A DNA stretch of 64,000 bases, taken from the NCBI GenBank assembly GCA_018340805.1, contig JACMZG010001914.1, forward strand, positions 30,230,507 through 30,294,506, given 5' to 3'. The position numbers were made by a program, and so were the translations under genes. This stretch comes from Microvelia longipes. Taxonomy: Eukaryota; Arthropoda; Insecta; Hemiptera; Veliidae. Under the pieces are notes generated by a model. That model was given only the letters and a program-made list of their open reading frames with translations, did no database searches and was not told where the DNA came from. How positions within the stretch are numbered: position 1 is the stretch's first letter; each line of letters opens with the position of its first letter. This document shows, in pieces, positions 13,101 through 22,470 of this stretch.

Positions 13101-13790
13101 TTAGAAATAAATAAATTAATTATAAATTGGATCCAAATTGGCTGATTTCGGTGGTTACTCTTTGAAACCTTTTTCCACACTAATCGATACATTCAATCGA
13201 TTGATACAATCGATTATGTAAATAAATTGATAAAATGATTGTTCGGAATCTCAAATAAAGATAGGGCGCTAAGATGCACTGTTAGCGTTTGATGTTGAAC
13301 ACAAATGGAGGTTTCACATAGACAGGTTATTTTGTTTGTTTTCATTCTGATGATACATGCCGAAAATAAATGTTTTAAACATAATAGGTGAGCTGGAGAC
13401 AGTAAAATGAAAGATTTAAGTAAAGATGAAAGTGATGAACAAGTTGCAGAAGAAGCACAAGTGATAAATAAAGTGAAAGTGCGTAAAAGAATGATAGGAA
13501 GTGCTATACTACGTGCGAGGTTTATAAGCTTCATAAAATTACAAATATACAAATTAAGTTAATAAAATACTTAAAATTACGTAAGTAGCCATGCCAAAAT
13601 TGGTTAGTTAATAATATAAATAAATAAAAGACAAGGTTCAGTCATCTCTGAACATTATCTATTTATTGCATGTTTTTCGTTCGTATCTCATTTTGTTTGT
13701 ATTTTTAATTAACTAATTAATTTACTAATTAATTAGCTTATTTATTTAATATTTTATATAATAGCTATGTGCAAGAGAATATAAGATATA
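10160..13790. other. Gene-free stretch
   Basis: No gene supported. A GC-richer patch at about 10195-10270 contains frames on the minus strand that look faintly protein-like, but they are too short to name. The frames at 10917-11267, 11522-11716, 12044-12469 and 13214-13552 have no motif I recognise. The region 12640-13030 is compositionally mixed and may hold old repeat debris. Confidence 0.5.
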
Positions 13791-13794
13791 TAAT

Positions 13795-13878
13795 TACTAT
13801 GAGCATGCTGGCAAGAAGGGCCCAACAACGTGGCCTATTTGCCTGGCTTTGCCTCCCCACCCTATTACTACTATGAGC
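13795..13878 (+). mobile_element. Probable LINE 3' tail with (TAC)n-like end
   Basis: The sequence CCTGGCTTTGCCTCCCCAC followed by TATTACTACTATG resembles the end of the LINE remnant at 51035-51085 (CCAGGCTTGACCTCCCCAC, then a run of TAC). It is taken as a second, 5'-truncated copy of that LINE's 3' end. Confidence 0.5.
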
Positions 13879-13985
13879 ATGCGAGCATGTTACTTAATAT
13901 TTTTATTAAAAAATGTAGATAGTTGTAAAATAATAGGTAAAATAATAATTACAGTTATTAAGAATATTATAAAGGAAAAGAAACT

Positions 13986-14062
13986 ACCATTGGTGGGTAC
14001 ACCAATGGTACCACCAACATTGGTGGTACCCACCACAACATTGGTGGGTACACCAATGTTTC
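13986..14062. repeat. Short direct and inverted repeats of CATTGGTGGGTACC-like words
   Basis: About 75 bases contain CATTGGTGGGTACACCAATG twice, and between them CCACCAACATTGGTGGTACC and CACCACAACATTGGTG. Each word is itself nearly palindromic, so the block can fold into several alternative hairpins. No associated gene is seen. Confidence 0.85.
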
Positions 14063-14889
14063 CAACCTCAGATAGAGTACCACGGCTCATTGCGAATTGT
14101 TTTAAGATTGTGAAGATAATATGTTAAAATTTTGTAATGATAGTAATATGTAAAGATAGCAAATACATGGTTATTTATTTATTTATTTAATATTTTTTTA
14201 GAATAGCTTAGGTTACATTTAGAATTGTTTATTTATTTTTATTGTTCAGGACCTGAGTTTCCGTGACATACGTTATTCGCGTTCTGCTTCCGTTATTTAA
14301 GTAAATTCTCACTAGGTTTAGTCAACTTAAGTTTTCCGTCAGGCATCCACCTTGTTTCACACTTATATCACTTCACTTAACTTCTCCATCTAAATCTACG
14401 CAGTTTTCTAACGCAAGCTTGCCCATCTTCTAGCTTTTTCCAGCACTTAGTTCCTAAGCGTTAGTGAAGAAACTTAAGCGAATCAACTTGCTGAATGTTA
14501 ACTTGATGAAGCCGGCTGTTATCACTTGTTTACATCATGTAAACAAGTGTTACCAAGTTTACCATTTTACAAGTTACCAAGTTTGTGTGTGCACATTTTT
14601 TATCAAGCTTTGCAACTTATTTTAAGATCAGTTATTGGCTTATTCCTTTACTTAAAAGTGTTTATGGTTTAGCTCAGAACTCTGCGGCCGCTCACCCTTG
14701 CGACGGAGTATTATCGTTTCAAATTGAAGCATAGTTCACATCCCGGTTTAAGGTGCACTTTACCAGTTATTTTTTTATTTATGGAAGAACTTTAATTTTT
14801 ATTTATATAATTTTCTTTTCATATTGGCCAATTTTAAAATATTAATTTACCACAATTTAGTTTATTTCGTGTGGATTTTGTATAAATTA

Positions 14890-15245
14890 TATTTACAGAG
14901 TAAATATTTTTATACTTACAGAGTAATAAATTATATGATAAAATTGTAGTTACAGAGTAATAAATGATATTATAAGATATGATAAAATTGTACTTGCAGA
15001 GTAATAAATGATATGATAAGATATGATAAAATTGTACTTACAGAGTAATAAATGATTGATAAGATATGATAAAATTGTACTTACAGAGTAATAAATTATA
15101 TGATAAGATATGATACAATTGTACTTACAAAGTAATAAATTATATGATAAGATATGATAAAATTGTACTTACAAAGTAATAAATTATATGATAAGATATG
15201 ATAAAATTGTACTTACAGACTAATAAATGATATGAAAAGGTATAA
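14890..15245 (+). repeat. Tandem array, 44-bp unit, about 8 copies
   Basis: ACAGAGTAAT or close variants recur at 14952, 14996, 15040, 15083, 15127, 15171 and 15215. The spacing is 44 bp with one 43-bp step. The unit is TA-rich (TAATAAATGATATGATAAG). The period equals that of the unrelated arrays at 7171 and 20467. Confidence 0.95.
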
Positions 15246-16374
15246 TAAAATTGGATTCGCCGTTTGACCAATAGCGAGTTCTCAAGAAATATACATCCTT
15301 AAACTCATACATAGATATAGACACCAATTTTTTCTATGTTTGAAATTTAAAGAAGCCGGAATGTCGAGATTTAAAGAAAAATATGGATTTCATGTTTTAA
15401 TGTATTACTTCCTCTTCTTTAAGGAGGTAGGAAAGCAATTAATTAAAAATTTAATTGTTTAAATACTAAAAATCAATTAAATTATATTATTTTTTTTCCT
15501 TTTTATACTTTACACGTTTAACATGACTTTGTTATAGTTATTATAACACAGTGTATTGTCACTAACTTAATTTGCATTTAAATTCTGTTGTTTTTTAAAA
15601 CGCTTTAAATGATGAGTCAAAAAGAAGTTTTAGATTTTGCGAAACTGATAAGTAAAAACAGAATTGTTAAACTGTCTGCTTTTAGAAATTGTCTTTCAGA
15701 TTAAAATTATTATGACTTCTTGTTTGAAAAACATCAAAAAGAAATCTTTCCATTGTTCTCGAAGAATTAAAAAGCAAATGGGTCAACGTATTTAAGATTG
15801 TGGTAAATTTCGTCAAAACACGTATGAAATGATGATAAAACAGGTTTTTACGTGTAAATATGTATGTAAAATTATGATCTTTATAAAGAAATTTAAGGTT
15901 GACTCAGAAAAAAGATAAAAAGAAATAGATAAGAATCATAAAAAGGATTTTTAAGGAACCCGTGCTTCTTACGAACGCAGGACTTGTGTCAGTTGTCGTG
16001 ATGACCCCAGGGCGCCATGTTGGGCCGTTCAGAATCTACCGTAGATAACCGTAGAGTACGAGGGTTAAGTATAGGTTAATAGTATCTATTACAACTTATG
16101 AACATTTAAAAAATGTCTGTAAGAACATATAAGATAATAGAATAATATGATCCTTGACCTACGTAACTCTTTTATTTTTAAGTAAATAAAATCAACTTTT
16201 ATTAAGTTTAAACTTAATTTTATGCTTATAAAAGTATATCCATATATTTCAGATTTTAAATGTGGTTAAAATTATTCATATTTAAACAAATATGATCCAA
16301 TAAGGTAAAATTCTATGATATTTAATAATTATTAAACGAAGATTATATTTAAAACGTAGATATAGAAATGCTAT
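15246..16374. other. Gene-free AT-rich stretch
   Basis: No gene or clear repeat. A small GC-richer patch at 15990-16065 (CCAGGGCGCCATGTTGGGCC) could be a transposon edge. Confidence 0.5.
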
Positions 16375-16376
16375 AT

Positions 16377-16407
<31 letters not shown>

Positions 16408-16456
16408 TATATAATATATATATATATTATATATATATACATACATACACACACAG

Positions 16457-16503
<47 letters not shown>

Positions 16504-16523
16504 TATATATATATTATATATAT
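16375..16523. repeat. Compound TA microsatellite
   Basis: Long TA tracts interrupted by ATTATA slips and a short ACATACATACACACACAG segment at about 16438-16456. Confidence 0.95.
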
Positions 16524-16724
16524 GCCTCTTAAAAAGTTTTCTATGAGCACAGTATACTTATCAAACTAAATGACAAATGTTTGAAGCAATAGAACAATAT
16601 TTAAATAGCATTATTTTTTCTATAAATATAGATCAATGAAACAGGCTAAAAATTCATTTTAATACTTATATGTACAGAAAGCATAAATGTCACATTCCTG
16701 CTAGGAGTAAATATGGTAATTAAT

Positions 16725-17385
16725 AATACCTAACGAGTCGAGTATATTGCTCTCAGCCTTAGGGAATTTTGATCGAACCCGATCTCAACTAAAACCTTCT
16801 TAGTTTTAGCAGGTATAGTTTCTCCAGCTCGTAATTTAGGCCACGCATTTCGTAATTGTTTTTTCCGTAAGAAGAGCCAAGCTTTTCTTTGTAATATTCA
16901 ATGAATTTTTCCTAAATGGTTTTCTTCTCATTGTGAACCTTGTTGGCTTGCTCTTGGTCATTGGTTTCATATAGAATAGTGGGGTTTATAATAAGGACAG
17001 AATTGTTGTTTGGGTGGAAAGCTATGATTTCAGAGTAGTAGTTCTAGAAGAACCATCTGAATCAATAGCATAGACCTCGTCGTAACAAATATATTTATTC
17101 TCTTTAAACATTTCTTAGATCTTATTTATGACGTTTTGGTGGCGTCTTGTCACAAAAAGCATGTTGTGTGGGCATTTTCCAAGAACGTGTGCTGAAGTTT
17201 CATTCTCCCTACCGCATTTGCAACAGAGAGGCTCAACACCTCTTGATGACTGGTAGCCAGGCACAGCTCCCTCTCTTTTATTTTTATAAGACCAGGGGTA
17301 TAAACCAAAGCAATACACCACTCGGGTGGGTCCTTTGTATAAACCCGGAAAGTAAAAGAAAGGCCTCCAGTTCCTTCTACCCCCT
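16725..17385 (-). pseudogene. LINE C-terminus with zinc-binding CCHC and restriction-like endonuclease (R2/R4/Dong-like), broken
   Basis: On the minus strand, 17115-17380 reads through a C-x2-C-x8-H-x4-C knuckle, seen as CCKCGRENETSAHVLGKCP followed by RRHQNVINKI. This arrangement is typical of non-LTR retrotransposons that carry a C-terminal restriction-like endonuclease. Further along, other frames give YDEVYAIDSDGS, then FHPNNNSVLIINPTILYETN, then QEQANKVHNEKKTI, and finally RAGETIPAKTKKVLVEIGFD, which matches the GARGTI-type C-terminal segment of that family. The shifts between frames and a stop after KKTI show at least two frameshifts, so it is dead. In live relatives the protein reverse-transcribes its own RNA at a nicked target. 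Only the last 200 or so codons remain and the reverse transcriptase is absent. Clade assignment is from memory of family motifs. Confidence 0.82.
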
Positions 17386-17489
17386 AAACAAGTCTACTTA
17401 CTTGCAGAAAGTTATCAACTTGTTTAGGGGTAGTTCTACAACTATGCTCTCAATAAAGCATAGTATAGTATAGTAGTAAAGGTGGAGAA

Positions 17490-17900
17490 AATCCTATATC
17501 TTAACAATTATGTCTCCAGGACGCTTTTTGCCAGCCCCAAGAACGTCCTCACCTCTTACCTAATAGAATCTCTATTCTTTTTGAACCTGTCTGATTCCTT
17601 AATGAACTTGTCGTCTAGAAGAGTGGCTGATCCAAATATACTAAACCTTAATCTGGCGTATGCTTCACACGATCCCAAAAAGTGATCTATCGTCTCCTAC
17701 CAACTTCACACTTGGGACACATTGGCTCTGCCTTCAGCTTCATAGCATGCAAATGTCTCTGAAGGTAGCAATGACCTGTCAAGATACCCACCAGGTATCT
17801 TAAGCTCTTTCTCCCCAAAGAGAGAGCCCATATACTCATGGCTTTGTTTGTTTTCTTCAACATTTTTCCTAGCTTATTTGCAATTAGCTTTTGTTTGAAG
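17490..17900 (-). pseudogene. LINE (I/Jockey-type) C-terminal zinc-knuckle region, broken
   Basis: The minus strand reads LVGILTGHCYLQRHLHAM, then KAEPMCPKCE, then in another frame ETIDHFLGSCEAYARLRFSI followed by FGSATLLDD. This is the classic tail of I/Jockey-group LINEs, a TGH..L..HL..M segment followed by C-x2-C and H-x4-C, which in intact elements follows the RNase H domain. A frameshift lies between the two Cys pairs, at about 17690-17705, so the copy is non-functional. It sits directly next to the endonuclease-type LINE remnant at 16725-17385 and has the same orientation. The two belong to different LINE groups, so they are separate insertions. No RNase H or reverse transcriptase is seen upstream. 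Confidence 0.8.
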
Positions 17901-18279
17901 AGTATCCCTGGTTTTCACCATCGCCCAGGCATCTAAAAGGGCAAGAGCATAAATTTATGCTTCATAAATCAATGAATCATAATTGACGTTTAATTTTATT
18001 GCATTCAGCCATTCATACTTCGCGATCATAAATATATCAATTACAGCTAAGGATGTCCTTGAAGTACTGGATACCAACACCTTGCCACTTACTCATCCAC
18101 TTTTCAAAGCTTTTCCTCCGCATTCCCTGACGCAGTTTTTTTTACATTTATGTTTTCATGATGTACGATTTTCTAAGTCTAATATTTTTAATCATTCTTT
18201 TACTTTTTCGTCATATTTAAAAACCTCTTGGAATAGTGCGTCTGGAATGAAAATGTTTTTTCTGAGTTGGGGAATTTAG

Positions 18280-18480
18280 GTTTAATTTATCCCCTTTTGT
18301 AGCGAACGTGAAATGCAAAATTTGTATCCATTGTAAGAAGAAGAGCTTCTTTTATACTGCTGAGAGTTCATCTATTCCCCGCGAGAAGCGCTAAACAATC
18401 TTGTCGTAGATCAGCTGCAGTTTCGCTAGATGGTAACACAGTTTTGTCAGAATATATTTTCTTCTGTTACTTATTGCTAG
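18280..18480 (+). repeat. Interspersed repeat, copy 1 (pairs with 63715-63930)
   Basis: The order GGAATTTAGGTT, ATCCCCTTTTGTA, GTGAAATGCAAAATTTGTAT, AAGAAGAGCTTC, CGCGAGAAGCGCTAA, CGCTAGATGG is repeated with mismatches at the right edge of the window. It is an unnamed dispersed element of 200 bp or more with no coding potential. Confidence 0.75.
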
Positions 18481-18820
18481 TTTCTTTACTATCAACGTTG
18501 ATTTTAAATCCACTACATATTTGTATTTATTAAAAGGAAATATTATTTAAAATGTTTGATATTGATTTAAATAACACTGAGTTGGTAGCAATAACCAGAG
18601 TTGAAAACATAAGCGATTAAAGCGGTAAATAAAAGTGTTTAGTAAATGATATTATTTCATTATAACTCTTTTCCTCAGAAAAAGTAGCACACACTACATG
18701 TCTGTGAAATACTTTTTTTACCTCAGCTCCCTTTACTGACTCGCTTTGTTCGCAAGTAAATATAGTTGCTTCCTTAAAGAAAATATTTATTTCATAGCCT
18801 AGTAGTATAATATACTATTA

Positions 18821-18828
18821 GACAACGC
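18821..18828. repeat. Target-site duplication GACAACGC, left
   Basis: This 8-base copy directly abuts the left terminus of the element at 18829-20017. It is identical to 20018-20025. An 8-bp duplication is characteristic of the hAT superfamily. Confidence 0.9.
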
Positions 18829-19140
18829 CATGGGCGTAGCCAGGGGGGGTCGGGGGGGGGCGCCCCCCCCCCCCCCCCTAGCCGAGCAGGGTTGTTGCAA
18901 AAATTAATAAAAACTATGGTTCAAGCAAGGAAAAACATTTTTTTTATAAAATTAATTTAAATTTTAATTGTATAAAAATAATTAATTAATTTTATAATTT
19001 TTATTTATAATAATTTAGAGCTTAAAGGTTGGTTTTGTCATAAAAGTTAAATTTGTTTTTTTAGTTCGACATATTATCTTGGTGGTTTTATTATTATTAA
19101 ATAAAAACCATATTTAGTTCAGATTTCCTGAACTAACAGT

Positions 19141-19830
19141 GTTAAATTTCCTTTGGTATGCGTGCTTCCATGATTAACAACAATCCTGGTAGGAACGTTA
19201 ATTTTTATTCTTTTTTTACATTATATATGTATATAACTTCTAAATAATTCTGACTGGCGAATTTTGAATTGCTGTCGGGCGAATTTTATTTAGAATTTGT
19301 GTTTCCGTGCTTAATAACCCATTTCTTGCTTAAGGTTCCGGTTTATACTTCAGAACTTAAACAGTCAATTTTCAAGCACTGCTCGTAACTCATTTTGTCT
19401 GTATTTTTCAAAGGAAATGTACTAAAACCTTTGGAAGATAACTGACTAAGCTTAAAGATAAGTAACTAAGCTTTAAACTAGTGCAAATAATAGTGCGTAC
19501 TGCTAACTTTAGAGGCATAGTTTTGTATATCCAACTGGATAATGATGCGCATTTCCTTTGGAAAATACAGACAAAATGAGTTACGAGCAGTGCTTGACAA
19601 TTAAGTAACTGCTTAGGATCTAAAGTATGAACCGGAACGTTAACCAAGAAATAGGTTTTTAAGTATAGAAACACGCATTCTAAATGAAATTTGCCCGACA
19701 GCGGACCACTGCGCTAAAATTATTATTCAGTAGTTGTAAACTTATAATGTAAAAACTATAAAAATTATCATTCCAACCAGGATTGTTGTTAAGCACGAAA
19801 ACACGCATCCAAAAGAAATTCGCCCAAAAC
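19141..19830. repeat. Long imperfect palindrome nested in the hAT-type element
   Basis: Two arm pairs are nested. The outer pair is 19141-19200 with 19768-19826 (shared AACAACAATCCTGG). The inner pair is 19271-19418 with 19550-19700 (shared CGAGCAGTGCTTG, CAAAGGAAATG and GCTGTCGGGC, read on opposite strands). Together they can fold most of 700 bp into a hairpin. Related sequence occurs at 40557-40790 and 44886-44945, so the foldback unit is itself dispersed. Confidence 0.85.
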
Positions 19831-19917
19831 GCGGACCACCGCGCCAGAATTATTTAAAAACCCATAAACCTTATATACACACAGACACCCACACTCACAC
19901 ACACACAAACACACACA

Positions 19918-19927
19918 GATATATATA

Positions 19928-19978
<51 letters not shown>
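19918..19978. repeat. TA microsatellite next to a CA tract
   Basis: An imperfect CA-rich tract (19873-19916) passes into a TA run. It lies just inside the right end of the hAT-type element. Confidence 0.95.
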
Positions 19979-19980
<2 letters not shown>

Positions 19981-20017
19981 TGGGCTCCCCCTAAAGGCAA
20001 CCCTGGCTACGCCCATG

Positions 20018-20025
20018 GACAACGC
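20018..20025. repeat. Target-site duplication GACAACGC, right
   Basis: Identical to 18821-18828, on the other side of the element. Confidence 0.9.
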
Positions 20026-20466
20026 TTTGCATCCTTAAAGATACAATGCCAGTTATAGTTCTCAGAAAGGTTTCTTAAGTATTGGTTGTTAATAATCAAT
20101 AAAATGTGTTATAAAAAATACACAAAGAATATATATTTAAAAATTGATAGTCCTAGGATTCATTACTTCGGAAAATTAAAAGTTAGTTTCGTAGCCAGTT
20201 AACAGGAGCGCTAGTATGTAGTTTGGTAGTTTCACCATACCAACTACAAGAATGCGCCACTGTCGCATAATTTTAAGCAATAAAACTGATTAATCCAAAT
20301 ATTTGCTTTATGTAATAAGGGCAAATTAGAATTATATAAATATGTCGGTAAAATGGTAAACAAAACGAGATGAGTTTATAATGCTAACTTAGAAACAAGA
20401 GAAGGATGTTATGGTCGGGAGAGTTGGTTTCAGAGCTGCCGCTAGATGCCTTAGCATCTGGCATTC

Positions 20467-20660
20467 GTGCTGAGTATAACCTGTATTTATGCTGACAATA
20501 ATCTTTGTCCGTGCTGAGTAAAATCTGTGTTTATGCTAACAATAATCTTTGTTCGTGCTGAGTAAAATCTGTGTTTATGCTGACAATAATCTTTGTCCGT
20601 GCTGAGTAAAATCTGTGTTTATGCTGACAATAATCTTAAGTATTATCTGTATTTATGCTG
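20467..20660 (+). repeat. Tandem array, 44-bp unit, about 4 copies
   Basis: GTGCTGAGTA starts at 20467, 20511, 20555 and 20599, an exact 44-bp spacing. The unit continues AAATCTGTGTTTATGCTGAC then AATAATCTTTGTCC. A partial last copy ends at about 20660. No unique spacers exist, so this is not a CRISPR array. Confidence 0.95.
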
Positions 20661-21166
20661 TGCAGAAGTTGTTTGTTGCATTTTAATTTCATTTAATACA
20701 TAAACTACCATGCAGGAAATCATATTAAAACAAAACAAGATAAAATAACAATAATAAAACTCTATACATATAACTATTAAGAATAAGATCATCAAGATAA
20801 CAGATAATAAAAAGAGAAAACAACAAACACAGATAAGTAGAAAAATATTAAATGTTACAAATTAGAAAAACAAAGTCTCTTACAATTTGCAATATGACAG
20901 TTAAAATACAAAATTAGATTTAAAAGTTATACAGCTTTTTATTAGTCAGAATACTAAGATGAAACAAGATAGTTCACGACTGGTGTTTATAGCAGGCAAT
21001 AATTGTAAGAATTACCCCTGTCAGGTGCTAAGTTAATAAACTACGATTTTATTTCATTATGCAAGATAATTGAGAGTTTAAGTTATAGATTTCAAATAAA
21101 ATTTTAATGAAATCGTGTCGTCAATCTCTCTTTTTACTACGAATTTTTACTGGTTTGTATATAAAT

Positions 21167-21312
<146 letters not shown>

Positions 21313-21714
21313 CAATTTAGGCTCTGTTAATATAACTTTTGGCCTTAATGTAAACAAAAATATAACGCAGTTTTAATTAATTTCAATTAGGTAACATGAG
21401 TTTTATCTGTATAATGCTTAATAAATAAAAGTGAAATTAAAAAAAAAGATAAATTCTTAATTTAACAGACAATTTGGATAATTTAGATCTTAAGAATTTT
21501 ATTAATATCAATTATATTGATATTAATTGTTTAAGTTAAATTGTATATTTTGATATAAATTGATTTGTAAATTGACTCTAAATATGGTTACTGTACTCTG
21601 CTCAACATCTTTTACGTTCTGGACTTCACGGGTTGCACATATTTTTATTTAATCCTTTATAAAAACCTTGCCGCGTCTTTCCCAGTAATGTATATTAATA
21701 TGTAAAATATTTTG

Positions 21715-21907
21715 ACGTGTTTTTAATTTTCCACATTTACACCGTAGGTATATAGGAAATGTTTGCATTTTGCAATGTTGCATTGCGGATTATTTGCACA
21801 CACAATTGTGTGCAAAAAATCCGATACCGGGATGTCAACGGAATTATCGTTTCAGGTGATTTTATGACCTCCTGAGTAGTTTTCACAAAGTTGATTGTCT
21901 GTATGTA

Positions 21908-21942
<35 letters not shown>

Positions 21943-22470
21943 CAGTATATGTATGTGCGTTTACATGTTTAGTTGTCCTATCCAGAAAATAATTTTTTCA
22001 AGATGTTAATAACCCACAATAATGACTAAGCGAAAATTTCAAAAATTAATAAAACGCGAAAAAATGTTGCAATCGGATTGAGATTTAGAAGGCATGTAGC
22101 CATATAAAAAACTAACATTTGTGTTAAGTTTCATATCATTATCATCATTATAATAATTTTTATCAGATTACTTGAGTACGATTTTTAAAATCGGAAAATA
22201 AGCCAATTCAGTTGAAATTTGTTACAAGTGAATACCTTAACGTAATAAATAAGTTAAACAAGTTTCGTTTTAATATAAAATGTATATCTATGAGTTTTGG
22301 TGGAGAATAAAAAAGTTAAGCAGTATTGAACATGGTCAGTGCCTGGACGGTGACCGCTGAATATGAAACGGATGTATTTACTGTCTGAGGACAAGCGAAG
22401 AGACCGAAGTGGAGACGATGAGCGTAGCGAATCCGATTTGATGAAGAAAAGTTCCTAGGTACTTGATTTT
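21715..22470 (+). mobile_element. 5S-like SINE-type element, long copy
   Basis: Collinear with 60265-61016 over about 750 bp: CGTAGGTATATAGGAAA, TTTCAGGTG, GACCTCCTGAGT, TTTTCACAAAGTTG, a GT microsatellite, CAATAATGACTA, TTGAGATTTAG, GCATGTAGCCAT, then the 5S-like block at 22308-22358, then the tail. The 5S-like block reads GTTAAGCAGTATTGAAC, then ATGGTCAGTGCCTGGA, then GGTGACCGCT. It corresponds in order to box A, the intermediate element and box C of the 5S rRNA internal promoter as I know it. The copy ends near TTCCTAGGTACTTGATTTT, a decayed form of the family tail. It has no coding potential. A short palindrome, TTTGCACACAATTGTGTGC-like, lies near 21797-21822. Confidence 0.78.
22308..22358 (+). 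promoter_or_regulatory. 5S-like internal pol III promoter block (decayed)
   Basis: Box A-like TTAAGCAG, intermediate-like GGTCAG and box C-like CTGGA-CGGTGACCGCT appear in the order and spacing of 5S rRNA positions of about 45-95. One G of the expected GGATGGGTGACC is missing. Only the middle of 5S is present, so this is not a functional 5S gene. Confidence 0.7.

Larger units (their letters stand above)
18829..20017. mobile_element. hAT-type non-autonomous DNA transposon, 1189 bp, with 8-bp TSD
   Basis: The ends are CATGGGCGTAGCCAGGG on the left and its exact reverse complement on the right, flanked by identical GACAACGC copies. The CA...GGCGTAGCCAGG terminus and the 8-bp duplication fit hAT transposons. 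No transposase frame is present, so this would be a passive copy moved by an enzyme encoded elsewhere. Inside are a G/C homopolymer patch (18841-18880), a long nested inverted-repeat structure (19141-19830) and a CA/TA microsatellite (19880-19977). The exact match of both duplications and of the terminal repeats suggests a fairly recent insertion. The superfamily call comes from the termini and duplication length, not from a transposase. Confidence 0.88.

Noticed and set aside
17147..17473. 108-codon plus-strand frame
   Set aside because: It is the antisense shadow of the LINE endonuclease-type remnant on the minus strand.
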